Both the position numbers and the translations under genes were made by a program. From contig JADFLK010000052.1 of NCBI GenBank assembly GCA_022564455.1, positions 1-9,588 on the forward strand: a stretch of 9,588 nt of DNA. The letters are read 5' to 3'. Positions 1 to 5,838 of this stretch are shown piece after piece. The notes under the pieces are model-generated. The model saw only the letters and a program-made list of their open reading frames with translations. It searched no databases and was not told the origin of the DNA. Each line of letters opens with the position of its first letter. Position 1 is the stretch's first letter. This DNA comes from Bacteroidota bacterium (GTDB lineage: Bacteria > Bacteroidota > Rhodothermia > Rhodothermales > Rubricoccaceae).

Positions 1-285
1 GACGAGGAGATGCTCAAAGACGATACGGCTCCAGTATTGATGGATATGGATCGCGCGGAGATTATGCGTACCGTTGAGGGCGCGATTGACCGGCTGCCTC
101 TCTCGCTCTCCGGTGTCGGGCGGATGAAATTACTTGAGGGCAAGACCTACAAACAAATCGCGGAGGTTACAGGCCTGCCCCTATCCAGCGTGCGAACCTA
201 TACAGCGAAGGCCTTGGCCCGTTTGCGTGAAGATCCGGAGATCCGTGAGATTGTTCGTGACATTCTTCCCGGCACATTGAGCTAA
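1..285 (+). CDS. ECF-type RNA polymerase sigma factor, C-terminal part (5' end outside window)
   Basis: The reading frame is open from the first base of the window, so the gene starts upstream; 94 codons and the TAA stop are visible. The fragment matches sigma-70 region 4. An amphipathic helix around fragment residues 20-45 is followed by a helix-turn-helix at about residues 49-77, containing KTYKQIAEVTGLP and then SSVRTYTAKALARL, the part that would contact the -35 element. The usual 'LP...G.SY.EIA..LG.P.GTV' region 4.2 pattern is recognisable, although the stretch before the HTH (LPLSLSGVGRMKLLEGKTY) departs from the common acidic motif. The next gene on the same strand encodes a single-pass membrane protein, which fits a sigma/anti-sigma pair. 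The ECF class is inferred from region 4 and context only, because region 2 is not in the window. A LuxR-type HTH is a less likely alternative. Confidence 0.75.
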   Translation, partial: DEEMLKDDTAPVLMDMDRAEIMRTVEGAIDRLPLSLSGVGRMKLLEGKTYKQIAEVTGLPLSSVRTYTAKALARLREDPEIREIVRDILPGTLS

Positions 286-435
286 TAAGGGGGCCTGACA
301 ATGATTCTGAAGGGGTATAGCCACGCACGAACACAATTCACATACTGGGGAGGTTACGTTTTGGCTTTCAAACTGTCTACAAGGGCGTCAACCTCGTAGT
401 GTATTGCGCCTTGCACCTCATCGGCGTCAATTCTC

Positions 436-1368
436 ATGCAGCACATCCAAGAAAAAATCCTGCTTTACTTCGACCTGCCTGAAGAAGAAAAGGCGAGCGT
501 AGAGCAACACGTCCGCGAGCACCCCGAACTGAAGGCGCTCTTTGCTGAATCGCAGGCGCTTCACACCATGCTCGAGGCGGCTCGGGAGGAAGCGATCCCT
601 GATGCTTCAGCCCTTATTGATTACGTACTGTTTTCGGCAATAACGGTGGGCAACCCGCCTGCCGATGTTGCTGCGCGCCACGCCAGAACGGAGGCAGTCG
701 TCCGCGAGCGTCCGGAATTGCAGGCGCAGGTCGAGGCAATTCGTTCGTCGCTTCATCGCCTCACGGAAACGGCCGAAGACCCTATTGCCCGTTTCGAGCG
801 GCTGACGATGCACGATCAGGGATCGTCGTTGACGCCGGCGGCAGATCGTGAGGCGGTTGCTCGCAGACAAGGCATGAGGCTTTTCCGGCCGGTGCGGCTC
901 GCATTGGCGGCCTCTTTGGCGTTCGTGGCTGTCTACGGAGCGCTCTCGGTGATGAGTTGGCAACTCCAGTCCGAGCGCGCCCGGCTGGCAGGGCTGCACA
1001 ATACTGCAGAGGTGTTCGAAGAACTGAGATTCCGTGGCCAATCGATCGAATCACGTCCTGATGACTTGGTGCGATCGTTGGAGATCCTTCGAGAGGCGCG
1101 TTCTTCAACACTGGGTCTGTTCTCTTCCTACGACGGGGATCGCCTGGATGCCGCAGCCGAGTTGGCTGAACGTGTCGCGGCCGACGAAGAGCAAACCACA
1201 TTACAAAGAGGCCAGGCACACTACATTCTGGGCAAGATTCGGATGTACCAGGGGCGCGATGTGGAGGCTGCACGGGCTCTTCAGGCCGTAGTAGACCACC
1301 AGGTACCTGGCGCCGAAGACGCCCGTAGGCTACTGGACTTCATTGGCGCACAGCAAGTGCAGGAGTAG
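436..1368 (+). CDS. Membrane-anchored anti-sigma-factor-like protein with TPR-like C-terminus
   Basis: A 310-residue protein encoded 150 bp after the sigma-factor gene. One membrane helix is predicted at about residues 154-175 (LALAASLAFVAVYGALSVM), giving a roughly 150-residue cytoplasmic N-terminus if it follows anti-sigma topology. The N-terminus holds two similar helical segments: VREHPELKALFAESQALHT at about 26-44 and VRERPELQAQVEAIRSSLH at about 89-107. This suggests an internal duplication of a small anti-sigma-like unit. The zinc-binding HxxxCxxC motif of ZAS anti-sigma factors is absent, and the protein contains no cysteine. The C-terminal third (about 235-305) is helical with a TPR-like pair around AHYILGKIRMYQGRDVEAARAL, possibly a periplasmic interaction surface. 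The ATG at 436 starts the first anti-sigma-like helix; no Shine-Dalgarno sequence precedes it. The anti-sigma role is inferred from position and architecture, not from a diagnostic motif. Confidence 0.6.
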   Translation: MQHIQEKILLYFDLPEEEKASVEQHVREHPELKALFAESQALHTMLEAAREEAIPDASALIDYVLFSAITVGNPPADVAARHARTEAVVRERPELQAQVEAIRSSLHRLTETAEDPIARFERLTMHDQGSSLTPAADREAVARRQGMRLFRPVRLALAASLAFVAVYGALSVMSWQLQSERARLAGLHNTAEVFEELRFRGQSIESRPDDLVRSLEILREARSSTLGLFSSYDGDRLDAAAELAERVAADEEQTTLQRGQAHYILGKIRMYQGRDVEAARALQAVVDHQVPGAEDARRLLDFIGAQQVQE

Positions 1369-1391
1369 GAGGCCAGGGGCCATAAAAACAC

Positions 1392-1426
1392 TCGGGCTAT
1401 CCCGCCATGCACGCGGGATAGCCCGA
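1392..1426 (-). terminator. Rho-independent terminator for dnaN, between convergent genes
   Basis: A perfect 14-bp stem (1392-1405 pairing with 1413-1426, core CGGGCTATCCCGC) encloses a 7-nt loop. On the minus strand the hairpin is followed within a few bases by GTGTTTTTATG, a U-rich tract, and it lies 34 bp beyond the dnaN stop codon. On the plus strand the bases after the stem (ATGTAGCAAAC) have no T-run, so termination of the anti-sigma gene here would be weaker or Rho-dependent. Confidence 0.85.
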
Positions 1427-1460
1427 TGTAGCAAACGTAGGCCGGGCAAAGCGTCAGACG

Positions 1461-2609
1461 CTACGCGTACGTATTCAGCATGACCGGCATGATGAGCATG
1501 AGCATATCCTCGCCTTCCTTCTGCGTGGCAGGCGTAACCACGCCGGCGCGGTTGGGGGAAGAGAACTCGAACACCACGTCCTCGGAATCCACGTTGGAGA
1601 GCACCTCGGTGAGGTAGACTGAGTTGAACCCGATTTCCATCGGCTCGGCCTGATACTCGCAAAGCACGCGCTCGCTCGCTTCGCTGGCGCGCTCCAGATC
1701 CTCCGCCGAGATGGTTAACTCATCGGGCTGAAGGCTAAGGCGAACCTGGTGCGTCATGCTCGACGAGTAGAGCGCAACGCGCTTCACGGCGGCCAGCATG
1801 GCGTCGCGGCTGATGGTAAGCGTGCGGTCGTTCTCCAGCGGAATGACGGCCTCGTAGTTGGGGTACGGCTCGTCAATCATCCGCCCGAGGACGCGCGTTT
1901 CGCCGAAGTCGAACTCGACGTAGCCGCTGCCGACGCGGAGCGAGCACGAGGCCTCTTCGTCGGTCATGGCGCGCGCGGCCAGATTGATGGCCTTGCCCGG
2001 CGCCACGAAGTCGATCGGCGACTCCGACGTAATTCCATCCGTCGAGAGTTTTACAAGCCGATGCCCGTCGGTAGCTACGGCGCGTGTTTTCGTCGTATTA
2101 ACCTGGAAGAAAACGCCCATCATGGCGGGGCGATGGGCATCCTTGCTCACCGCGAACGAACTCTTCTCGATAGCGCGCTTGATGGCCGCTGCCGTAGTCT
2201 GTATGGTCTGTGCTTCCTCCAGACTGGGCAACGCTGGGAAGTCGCTGCCGTCGTGGCCCACCATCTTATAACGTCCCTGGTCGGTGGTCAACTCTACGTT
2301 GTGTTCCGCATCCGACGTAAACGTGATCGGTAGATCGGGGAGTGCGCGAAGAGTATCGAGAAGGCGCTTGGCAGGTACGGCAATGCGGCTCTTGGCATCG
2401 GTTCCGTTGCTCTCGAACACAACCTGTAGCCGCTGAATAATCGAGATCTCCAGATCGGTTGCCGTCAGAATCAGTGTACCGGATGCCTCGTCGTCATCAC
2501 GCTCAAAAAGGATGCTCTCCAGGATCGGCAGCGTGCTCTTGTTCGGCACAGCGCCGGCCACGGTGGTAAGCGCCTTAAGCAACTCAGCGCTGGAAACGGT
2601 AAACTTCAT
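1461..2609 (-). CDS. dnaN: DNA polymerase III beta subunit (sliding clamp)
   Basis: A full-length 382-residue beta clamp; bacterial family members are usually 365-380 residues. It forms the ring that tethers the replicative polymerase to DNA and recruits other DNA-processing proteins through its hydrophobic pocket. The N-terminus MKFTVSSAELLKALTTVAGAV and the following NKSTLPILESIL are the classical opening of clamp domain I. ATDGHRLVKL in the middle of the chain is the domain II signature. The C-terminus LIMPVMLNTYA corresponds to the conserved MPMRL-type end that lines the protein-binding pocket. Three repeated clamp domains are implied by length. The gene follows dnaA on the same strand after 97 bp, the common dnaA-dnaN order, and is followed by the hairpin at 1392-1426. 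No Shine-Dalgarno sequence is seen before the ATG. No unusual residues were noticed. Confidence 0.97.
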   Translation of the reverse strand: MKFTVSSAELLKALTTVAGAVPNKSTLPILESILFERDDDEASGTLILTATDLEISIIQRLQVVFESNGTDAKSRIAVPAKRLLDTLRALPDLPITFTSDAEHNVELTTDQGRYKMVGHDGSDFPALPSLEEAQTIQTTAAAIKRAIEKSSFAVSKDAHRPAMMGVFFQVNTTKTRAVATDGHRLVKLSTDGITSESPIDFVAPGKAINLAARAMTDEEASCSLRVGSGYVEFDFGETRVLGRMIDEPYPNYEAVIPLENDRTLTISRDAMLAAVKRVALYSSSMTHQVRLSLQPDELTISAEDLERASEASERVLCEYQAEPMEIGFNSVYLTEVLSNVDSEDVVFEFSSPNRAGVVTPATQKEGEDMLMLIMPVMLNTYA

Positions 2610-2693
2610 AACCGGAAAGGGTGATAATAGGGAAGGGAGGTGGTCGGGTAGGCAATATCTCTCGCAACGAAAACCATGAGCGGCGCAAGGTCA

Positions 2694-2702
2694 TTGCCCA
2701 CA
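2694..2702 (+). promoter_or_regulatory. Possible DnaA box in the dnaA-dnaN intergenic gap
   Basis: TTGCCCACA differs by one base from the TTGTCCACA box found three times in the origin region. It sits just after the dnaA stop codon and about 85 bp upstream of the dnaN start, where it could influence dnaN transcription. A single near-match in a GC-rich genome can occur by chance, so this is weak. Confidence 0.3.
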
Positions 2703-2706
2703 CGCC

Positions 2707-4281
2707 CTACCGCGTATGCAGTTCCAGCTTTTTGCTGATGGCTTCCACCATATCTCGGTAGGCAGGGTCGGTGTCGCATTGGTCCTCCACACTCTGGACA
2801 GCGTGGATGACGGTTGAGTGGTCGCGTCCGCCGAAGTGCAGCCCAATCGTTTTGAGGGAGTGGTTGGTGAGTTGCTTCGAAAAGTACATCGCCACCTGCC
2901 GAGCCCGAACAACCTCGCGTTTACGGGTTCGCGCCCGCACGAGGTCTTCGGGGATCTTGAGGAAGTCGCACGCGATGCGCTGGATCTCCTCAACCGTCAG
3001 GCTGACCCCTGCTTCGACGATGAGGTCGCGCAACACCTCGCGTGCCATCTCCAGGTTGATTTCGCCGCCGTGGAGGGCCGCGTGCGCTTGTAGGCGGATG
3101 AGCGCACCTTCCAGTTCGCGGATGTTGCTCTTTATGTGCGTAGCGACGTAGTCGAATACGTCGGGGTGAACCTGAGTTCCGGTTTCTTCAGCCAAACGCC
3201 TGATGATGGCGATGCGCGTCTCGAGTTCCGGCATCTGCACATCGGCAGAAAGGCCGCACTGAAAACGGCTCAGCAAGCGCTCTTCGATACCAGCAATGTC
3301 TTTCGGCGGGCGATCCGCGGAAAGGATGATTTGCTTGCCTGCCTGCTGCAGCGCATTGAAGACGTGGAAGAACTCCTCCTGCGTTTTCTCCTTTCCGCCA
3401 AAAAATTGCACGTCGTCTACAATCAGCAGGTCGATGCTGCGGTAGTACTGCGAGAAGTCGCCGGCGGAGTTGCTCTTAATCGCCCGGACGAAATCGCTGG
3501 TGAAGCGCTCGCTGGAGACGTACTTGATCGTGGCGGCCGTGTTGTTCTCCAATGCGTAGTTGCCGATGGCCTGGATGAGGTGCGTTTTCCCGAGGCCCAC
3601 GCCTCCGTATATAAGGAAGGGGTTGAACGCCGTGGCTCCCGGGTTCTCGGCGATGGCCCAGGCGGCGCTGCGAGCGAGGCGGTTGCAGTCGCCTTCAATG
3701 AACCGCTCGAAGGTGTAGGCAGCGTTCAGGTTCGGGTTGATGACGGGTTTCTGGACGCCTGGTATAGCATGCGGATTTGTATGCGGCGGCGGGAGCGGTA
3801 CGGGACTGGAGAATCCTTCCACCGTGTCGCTGTTCGGTTGTGATGCATAGGGCGGCGTGTAGGGTGGCGTGTTTGGCAATGTGCCGAAATGGCCTGGCAG
3901 CCCGGTCACCGAAAGCCGGGAGATATCCATGGTGGGCCGCCCAAGGTCTGGGTCGCGCGCCGGCAGTTGCATGGACCCGCCCACAATCCGTGATCCGTCA
4001 ACCTCCGTCTCCTCTCTTTCAATAACGATGTCGTAGAAGAGCCTGCCACTCGAACCCAACACCTTCGTTATGGTCTTTCGGAGGAGACTGTGGTAGTGCT
4101 CCTCCAGCCATTCGTAGTAGAAGCGGCTCGGAAGCTGCACCGTCAACTTCGACTCGTCCTCCTCCTGATCCAGAGCAACCGCTCGGAGGGGTTCAAACCA
4201 CGTTTTGAAACTCTGGCGGCTGATGTTGTCTCGGATGATGTCGAGACACTCGTTCCAGACCGCATCAGGGGGGCGGTTCAT
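2707..4281 (-). CDS. dnaA: Chromosomal replication initiator protein DnaA
   Basis: A 524-residue AAA+ initiator with all four DnaA domains. Domain I (about 1-90) carries the WNECLDIIRDNISRQSFKTWF self-interaction/helicase-loading region. Domain II (about 95-185) is a proline-rich linker, long for the family, with a short TPPYTPPYASQ repeat at about 138-148. Domain III has Walker A GGVGLGKTHL (226-235), Walker B LLIVDDVQ (285-292), sensor 1 around SADRPP (321-326), the box VII arginine in LLSRF (R339) and sensor 2 in NIRELEGAL (386-394, R388). Domain IV ends with the DnaA-box-reading motif GGRDHSTVIHAV (484-495). It binds boxes at the origin, melts DNA and loads the replicative helicase. The gene reads away from the 4282-4881 region; boxes 4366-4386 lie about 85-105 bp upstream of its ATG, so autoregulation is plausible. 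The ATG at 4281 gives the expected domain I start. Confidence 0.98.
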   Translation of the reverse strand: MNRPPDAVWNECLDIIRDNISRQSFKTWFEPLRAVALDQEEDESKLTVQLPSRFYYEWLEEHYHSLLRKTITKVLGSSGRLFYDIVIEREETEVDGSRIVGGSMQLPARDPDLGRPTMDISRLSVTGLPGHFGTLPNTPPYTPPYASQPNSDTVEGFSSPVPLPPPHTNPHAIPGVQKPVINPNLNAAYTFERFIEGDCNRLARSAAWAIAENPGATAFNPFLIYGGVGLGKTHLIQAIGNYALENNTAATIKYVSSERFTSDFVRAIKSNSAGDFSQYYRSIDLLIVDDVQFFGGKEKTQEEFFHVFNALQQAGKQIILSADRPPKDIAGIEERLLSRFQCGLSADVQMPELETRIAIIRRLAEETGTQVHPDVFDYVATHIKSNIRELEGALIRLQAHAALHGGEINLEMAREVLRDLIVEAGVSLTVEEIQRIACDFLKIPEDLVRARTRKREVVRARQVAMYFSKQLTNHSLKTIGLHFGGRDHSTVIHAVQSVEDQCDTDPAYRDMVEAISKKLELHTR

Positions 4282-4349
4282 GGGCTGGTGACAGGGGCAA
4301 AAAGGTGCAAGGAGGTCTGGCGAGAAGCCGCCCCGAGCCCGGAAGCAAC

Positions 4350-4367
4350 AATCGGCCGCCGCCGATT
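4350..4367. repeat. Perfect hairpin in the dnaA upstream region
   Basis: AATCGGC (4350-4356) and GCCGATT (4361-4367) form a 7-bp perfect stem with the loop CGCC. It abuts the degenerate box at 4366-4374. If the dnaA transcript begins further out, this hairpin would lie in its leader. There is no U-tract on either strand, so it is not an intrinsic terminator. Confidence 0.4.
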
Positions 4368-4374
4368 ATTCACC
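4366..4374 (+). promoter_or_regulatory. Degenerate DnaA box (TTATTCACC)
   Basis: Eight of nine positions agree with the general TTATNCACA DnaA-box consensus; the last base differs. It lies three bases before the exact TTGTCCACA box at 4378, in the same orientation, so the two could form a cooperative pair near the dnaA promoter. Confidence 0.5.
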
Positions 4375-4377
4375 ACG

Positions 4378-4386
4378 TTGTCCACA
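4378..4386 (+). promoter_or_regulatory. DnaA box 1 (TTGTCCACA)
   Basis: The first of three identical 9-mers in the dnaA-yceD gap. It matches the E. coli consensus TTATCCACA except for G at position 3. It lies about 97 bp upstream of the dnaA ATG, a position from which bound DnaA could repress its own gene. Confidence 0.8.
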
Positions 4387-4454
4387 TTCATGTGTGAAGT
4401 GTTCGATGAATAGGGATGATGACGACCCCAAACGGCCCCGCCATCACGGCTCCA

Positions 4455-4463
4455 CTATCCACG
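4455..4463 (+). promoter_or_regulatory. Degenerate DnaA box (CTATCCACG)
   Basis: Seven of nine positions match TTATCCACA, including the ATCCAC core. It sits two bases before the exact box at 4466 in the same orientation, repeating the 'weak box then exact box' arrangement seen at 4366-4386. Confidence 0.45.
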
Positions 4464-4465
4464 AG

Positions 4466-4474
4466 TTGTCCACA
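4466..4474 (+). promoter_or_regulatory. DnaA box 2 (TTGTCCACA)
   Basis: The second exact copy of the 9-mer, in the same orientation as the other two, 88 bp from box 1. Confidence 0.8.
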
Positions 4475-4544
4475 GCATCGAAAACAAGGGGAAGTTCTTG
4501 TGTTGAAAGGGACTGAGCAGAAGGTTACGGCGGGTATCACACAA

Positions 4545-4580
4545 CGGCGATTCGCCGCGTAGGGCGATTGGAAGGCGATC
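4545..4580 (+). repeat. Palindrome and short GGCGAT direct repeats in the origin
   Basis: GGCGAT occurs at 4546-4551, 4563-4568 and 4574-4579, with starts 17 and 11 bp apart. The first copy is part of the palindrome CGGCGA-T-TCGCCG at 4545-4557. This could be a small iteron-like protein-binding array or chance; there is no known binding protein for it that I can name. Confidence 0.3.
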
Positions 4581-4609
4581 CACGTCTCATCGAAACGCTA
4601 AGTGCCGGC

Positions 4610-4618
4610 TTGTCCACA
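4610..4618 (+). promoter_or_regulatory. DnaA box 3 (TTGTCCACA)
   Basis: The third exact copy of the 9-mer. It starts on the base immediately after the left arm of the inverted repeat at 4602-4643, 144 bp from box 2. Confidence 0.8.
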
Positions 4619-4621
4619 CCT

Positions 4622-4630
4622 TGTGAACAT
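4622..4630 (-). promoter_or_regulatory. Opposed degenerate DnaA box (ATGTTCACA)
   Basis: Read on the minus strand, this keeps the conserved CACA end and matches seven of nine positions of TTATNCACA or of TTGTCCACA. It faces box 3 across a 3-bp gap. Confidence 0.5.
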
Positions 4631-4666
4631 CCCGCGCCGGCACGCCTGAGGGTCGCTTAAGCCTTA

Positions 4667-4692
4667 TTGTCGAAGGCCAATGACCTCGACAA
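4667..4692. repeat. Bulged hairpin in the origin region
   Basis: TTGTCGA (4667-4673) pairs with TCGACAA (4686-4692). After a single bulged A at 4674 the pairing continues GG/CC, leaving a loop of about 7 nt. No T-run follows on either strand, so a terminator role is unlikely; it may be an origin structural element or chance. Confidence 0.35.
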
Positions 4693-4801
4693 CACTCTGA
4701 TGGTAACACCTACGTAACAGAGGATCAAGACGCCCGAGCCATGAATTTCCAACATCGTGTGCAGACCCCCCAAAGCCTTGCTGTAGCTGCGATTCTCGGC
4801 G

Positions 4802-4824
4802 TAGTTTTAGTTCGATTTTTTTAG
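4802..4824. other. AT-rich stretch, candidate DNA unwinding element
   Basis: Eighteen of 23 bases are A or T, including seven consecutive Ts (4816-4822), in otherwise GC-rich surroundings. TAG occurs at 4802, 4808 and 4822, reminiscent of the DnaA-trio (TAG/TAA) elements next to unwinding sites, but the copies are not in regular 3-base phase and no box adjoins them. The stretch could instead belong to the yceD promoter, since TAGTTTTA at 4802-4809 is one base from TAnnTTTG. Confidence 0.35.
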
Positions 4825-4881
4825 CTGTTCCTTGACCTCTCCGCAACATCGTACTTCGTCGTCGGGCGCACTGTCTCAACC

Positions 4882-5391
4882 ATGCTTCGGGTAGATCTTT
4901 CTTCTTTCGATGAAGGCCTCGACGAAGGCGTTGAGGCGCGAACGCTCAGTCCATCCGCGGACGACTTGGGGCTAGACCCCGAGGTCTTCAGCACAATAGT
5001 GTTGGACCTTCGGCTAGACGTTGCGGAACGGCGGGTGCTCGCTTCGTTCGAAGTTCGTGCCGTTGCAACGCTCGAATGCGATCGGACACTGGTCTCGTAC
5101 CAGCAGCCTGTACGCGGAGATCATGCGGTCCTCTTCGTTCCGCCGGATCAGATTCCGCCCAACTCCGACGACGACTCCCTCCTTCCTCTCCCCGATTCGG
5201 AAACAGAGATCGACCTCACGGAAGCGGTTCGCAATACGCTGATGCTGTCGCTTCCGCTTCGCCACGTGGCGCCGGAGGCTGAGCACGCGGAGATCACTAC
5301 TTCATACGGAGAACAAGAAATGCTCGACGGCACTCCGGTCGACGACCGATGGGACGCCCTGCGTAGTCTCCGCTCCGACAATTCTGATTAG
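4882..5391 (+). CDS. yceD: YceD/DUF177 family protein
   Basis: A 169-residue acidic protein placed directly before rpmF, the conserved location of DUF177 (YceD). In the family this protein is linked to 23S rRNA accumulation; its biochemistry is not settled. The family pattern is visible: a beta-rich middle with VATLECDRTLV (about 61-71), then EIDLTEAVRNTLMLSLPLR (109-127), the helix usually written as [IV]DL...[IV]RE.L.L.LP, and a C-terminus VDDRWDALRSL (153-163) like the DPRW..L..L ending of Bacteroidota members. Many homologues have a C-x-R-C motif in the middle; here it reads C66-D-R68-T69, so the second cysteine is missing and a metal site is unlikely. The ATG at 4882 gives the normal short N-terminus. 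It is the first gene of the rightward cluster. Confidence 0.8.
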   Translation: MLRVDLSSFDEGLDEGVEARTLSPSADDLGLDPEVFSTIVLDLRLDVAERRVLASFEVRAVATLECDRTLVSYQQPVRGDHAVLFVPPDQIPPNSDDDSLLPLPDSETEIDLTEAVRNTLMLSLPLRHVAPEAEHAEITTSYGEQEMLDGTPVDDRWDALRSLRSDNSD

Positions 5392-5457
5392 GCCTTCGTT
5401 CATTGCCCAGTTCGGGCTCTGGCCAAGCCTGCACATCCCGACCGTACACATCCCGTT

Positions 5458-5646
5458 ATGGCTCATCCAAAACGCAGACAATCAAAATCTCGCACGGCAA
5501 AGCGGCGCGCCCAGTACAAGGTGCGTACGCTTCCAACTACCCACACGTGCGGAAATTGTGGCAACGAGAAGTTGCTCCACCGGGCATGCCCCACGTGTGG
5601 GCATTACCGAGGCCGCGCCGTCGTCGAGCGCCCTGATTACGTATAA
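5458..5646 (+). CDS. rpmF: 50S ribosomal protein L32
   Basis: A 62-residue basic protein of the usual L32 length. The start [18 protein letters not shown] is the canonical L32 N-terminus (MAVPKR..SKSR...RR). Four cysteines, C31-x2-C34 and C44-x2-C47, form the zinc ribbon of zinc-containing L32. It is part of the large ribosomal subunit. It lies 66 bp after yceD and upstream of plsX, the arrangement seen in many bacteria where ribosome and lipid synthesis genes are co-transcribed. A 9-bp direct repeat, CACATCCCG at 5432-5440 and 5447-5455, sits just before the start codon; its meaning is unknown. No Shine-Dalgarno sequence is seen. Confidence 0.96.
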   Translation: MAHPKRRQSKSRTAKRRAQYKVRTLPTTHTCGNCGNEKLLHRACPTCGHYRGRAVVERPDYV

Positions 5647-5752
5647 AGGCAGCGTGTGCTGCTGAGAGTAGTACGTGCCGTCAGATTTGGATCCGCCCCT
5701 GTTTGCCGCCTCGTGGCTCGCTGCCAGACTCGGCCTTTCGTTACCCACACCC

Positions 5753-5760
5753 TATCTTTG
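5753..5760 (+). promoter_or_regulatory. Bacteroidota-type -7 promoter element (TATCTTTG) upstream of plsX
   Basis: TATCTTTG is an exact match to the TAnnTTTG -7 consensus of Bacteroidota sigma-A promoters. It lies in the 192-bp gap between rpmF and plsX, 78 bp before the plsX ATG. The expected -33 TTTG partner is not clear: the bases about 25 upstream read ACTCGG, and TTTC at 5736-5739 is too close. If real, it gives plsX and the fab genes a promoter separate from that of yceD-rpmF. The rest of the gap (5647-5838) shows nothing else convincing. Confidence 0.5.
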
Positions 5761-5838
5761 CGGTGTCTGCCGGCCCGGGAGATGGCGCGACGCGCAGCGA
5801 GCGCCTGATCGGGCAGCTTCACCACGGAACCTCCACCT

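Larger units (their letters stand above)
4602..4643. repeat. Inverted repeat enclosing two opposed DnaA boxes
   Basis: The arms GTGCCGGC (4602-4609) and GCCGGCAC (4636-4643) are perfect 8-bp complements. The 26-bp interior starts directly with TTGTCCACA on the plus strand (4610-4618), has a 3-bp gap, then has ATGTTCACA on the minus strand (4622-4630). The DnaA sites are therefore themselves an imperfect inverted pair inside the stem. No U-tract follows, so it does not look like a terminator. Confidence 0.65.
4282..4881. other. Putative chromosomal replication origin (oriC)
   Basis: This 600-bp stretch has no credible gene. It lies between the divergent dnaA and yceD genes. It holds three exact TTGTCCACA boxes (4378-4386, 4466-4474, 4610-4618), several degenerate boxes, an inverted repeat flanking two boxes (4602-4643), short GGCGAT repeats (4545-4580), a bulged hairpin (4667-4692) and an AT-rich run with seven consecutive Ts (4802-4824). 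Clustered DnaA boxes beside dnaA are the standard signature of bacterial oriC. The genes on both sides are transcribed away from this region, matching forks leaving it in both directions. It must also contain the promoters of dnaA and of the yceD-fab cluster, which I could not place confidently. Origin status is inferred, with no skew calculation. Confidence 0.78.

Noticed and set aside
349..380. Possible ECF promoter: GGAGGTTAC then GTCTAC about 18 bp later, before the anti-sigma-like gene
   Set aside because: It only loosely resembles the GGAAC/GTC-type ECF promoters, and the same area also holds TACGTTTTG, which loosely resembles the -7 element. Neither is strong enough to annotate.
301..399. 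A 32-codon plus-strand frame between the sigma gene and the anti-sigma-like gene
   Set aside because: It has no SD, no conserved motif and no hydrophobic or basic pattern typical of known small proteins; a chance frame is more likely.
3136..3843. A 235-codon open frame on the plus strand
   Set aside because: It is antisense to the AAA+ domain and linker of dnaA and shows no domain features.
4832..4860. TTGACC at 4832 as a -35 box for yceD
   Set aside because: No acceptable -10 hexamer lies 16-18 bp downstream (TTCGTC at 4855), and Bacteroidota-type promoters would not be expected to use this form.
4664..4879. A 71-codon minus-strand frame in the origin region
   Set aside because: It has no recognisable features and overlaps the AT-rich and hairpin elements; the region is better explained as origin and promoter DNA.
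5648..5663. Small hairpin GCAGC/GCTGC just after rpmF as a terminator
   Set aside because: The stem is only 5 bp plus a possible G-U pair and no T-run follows, so termination is unlikely.
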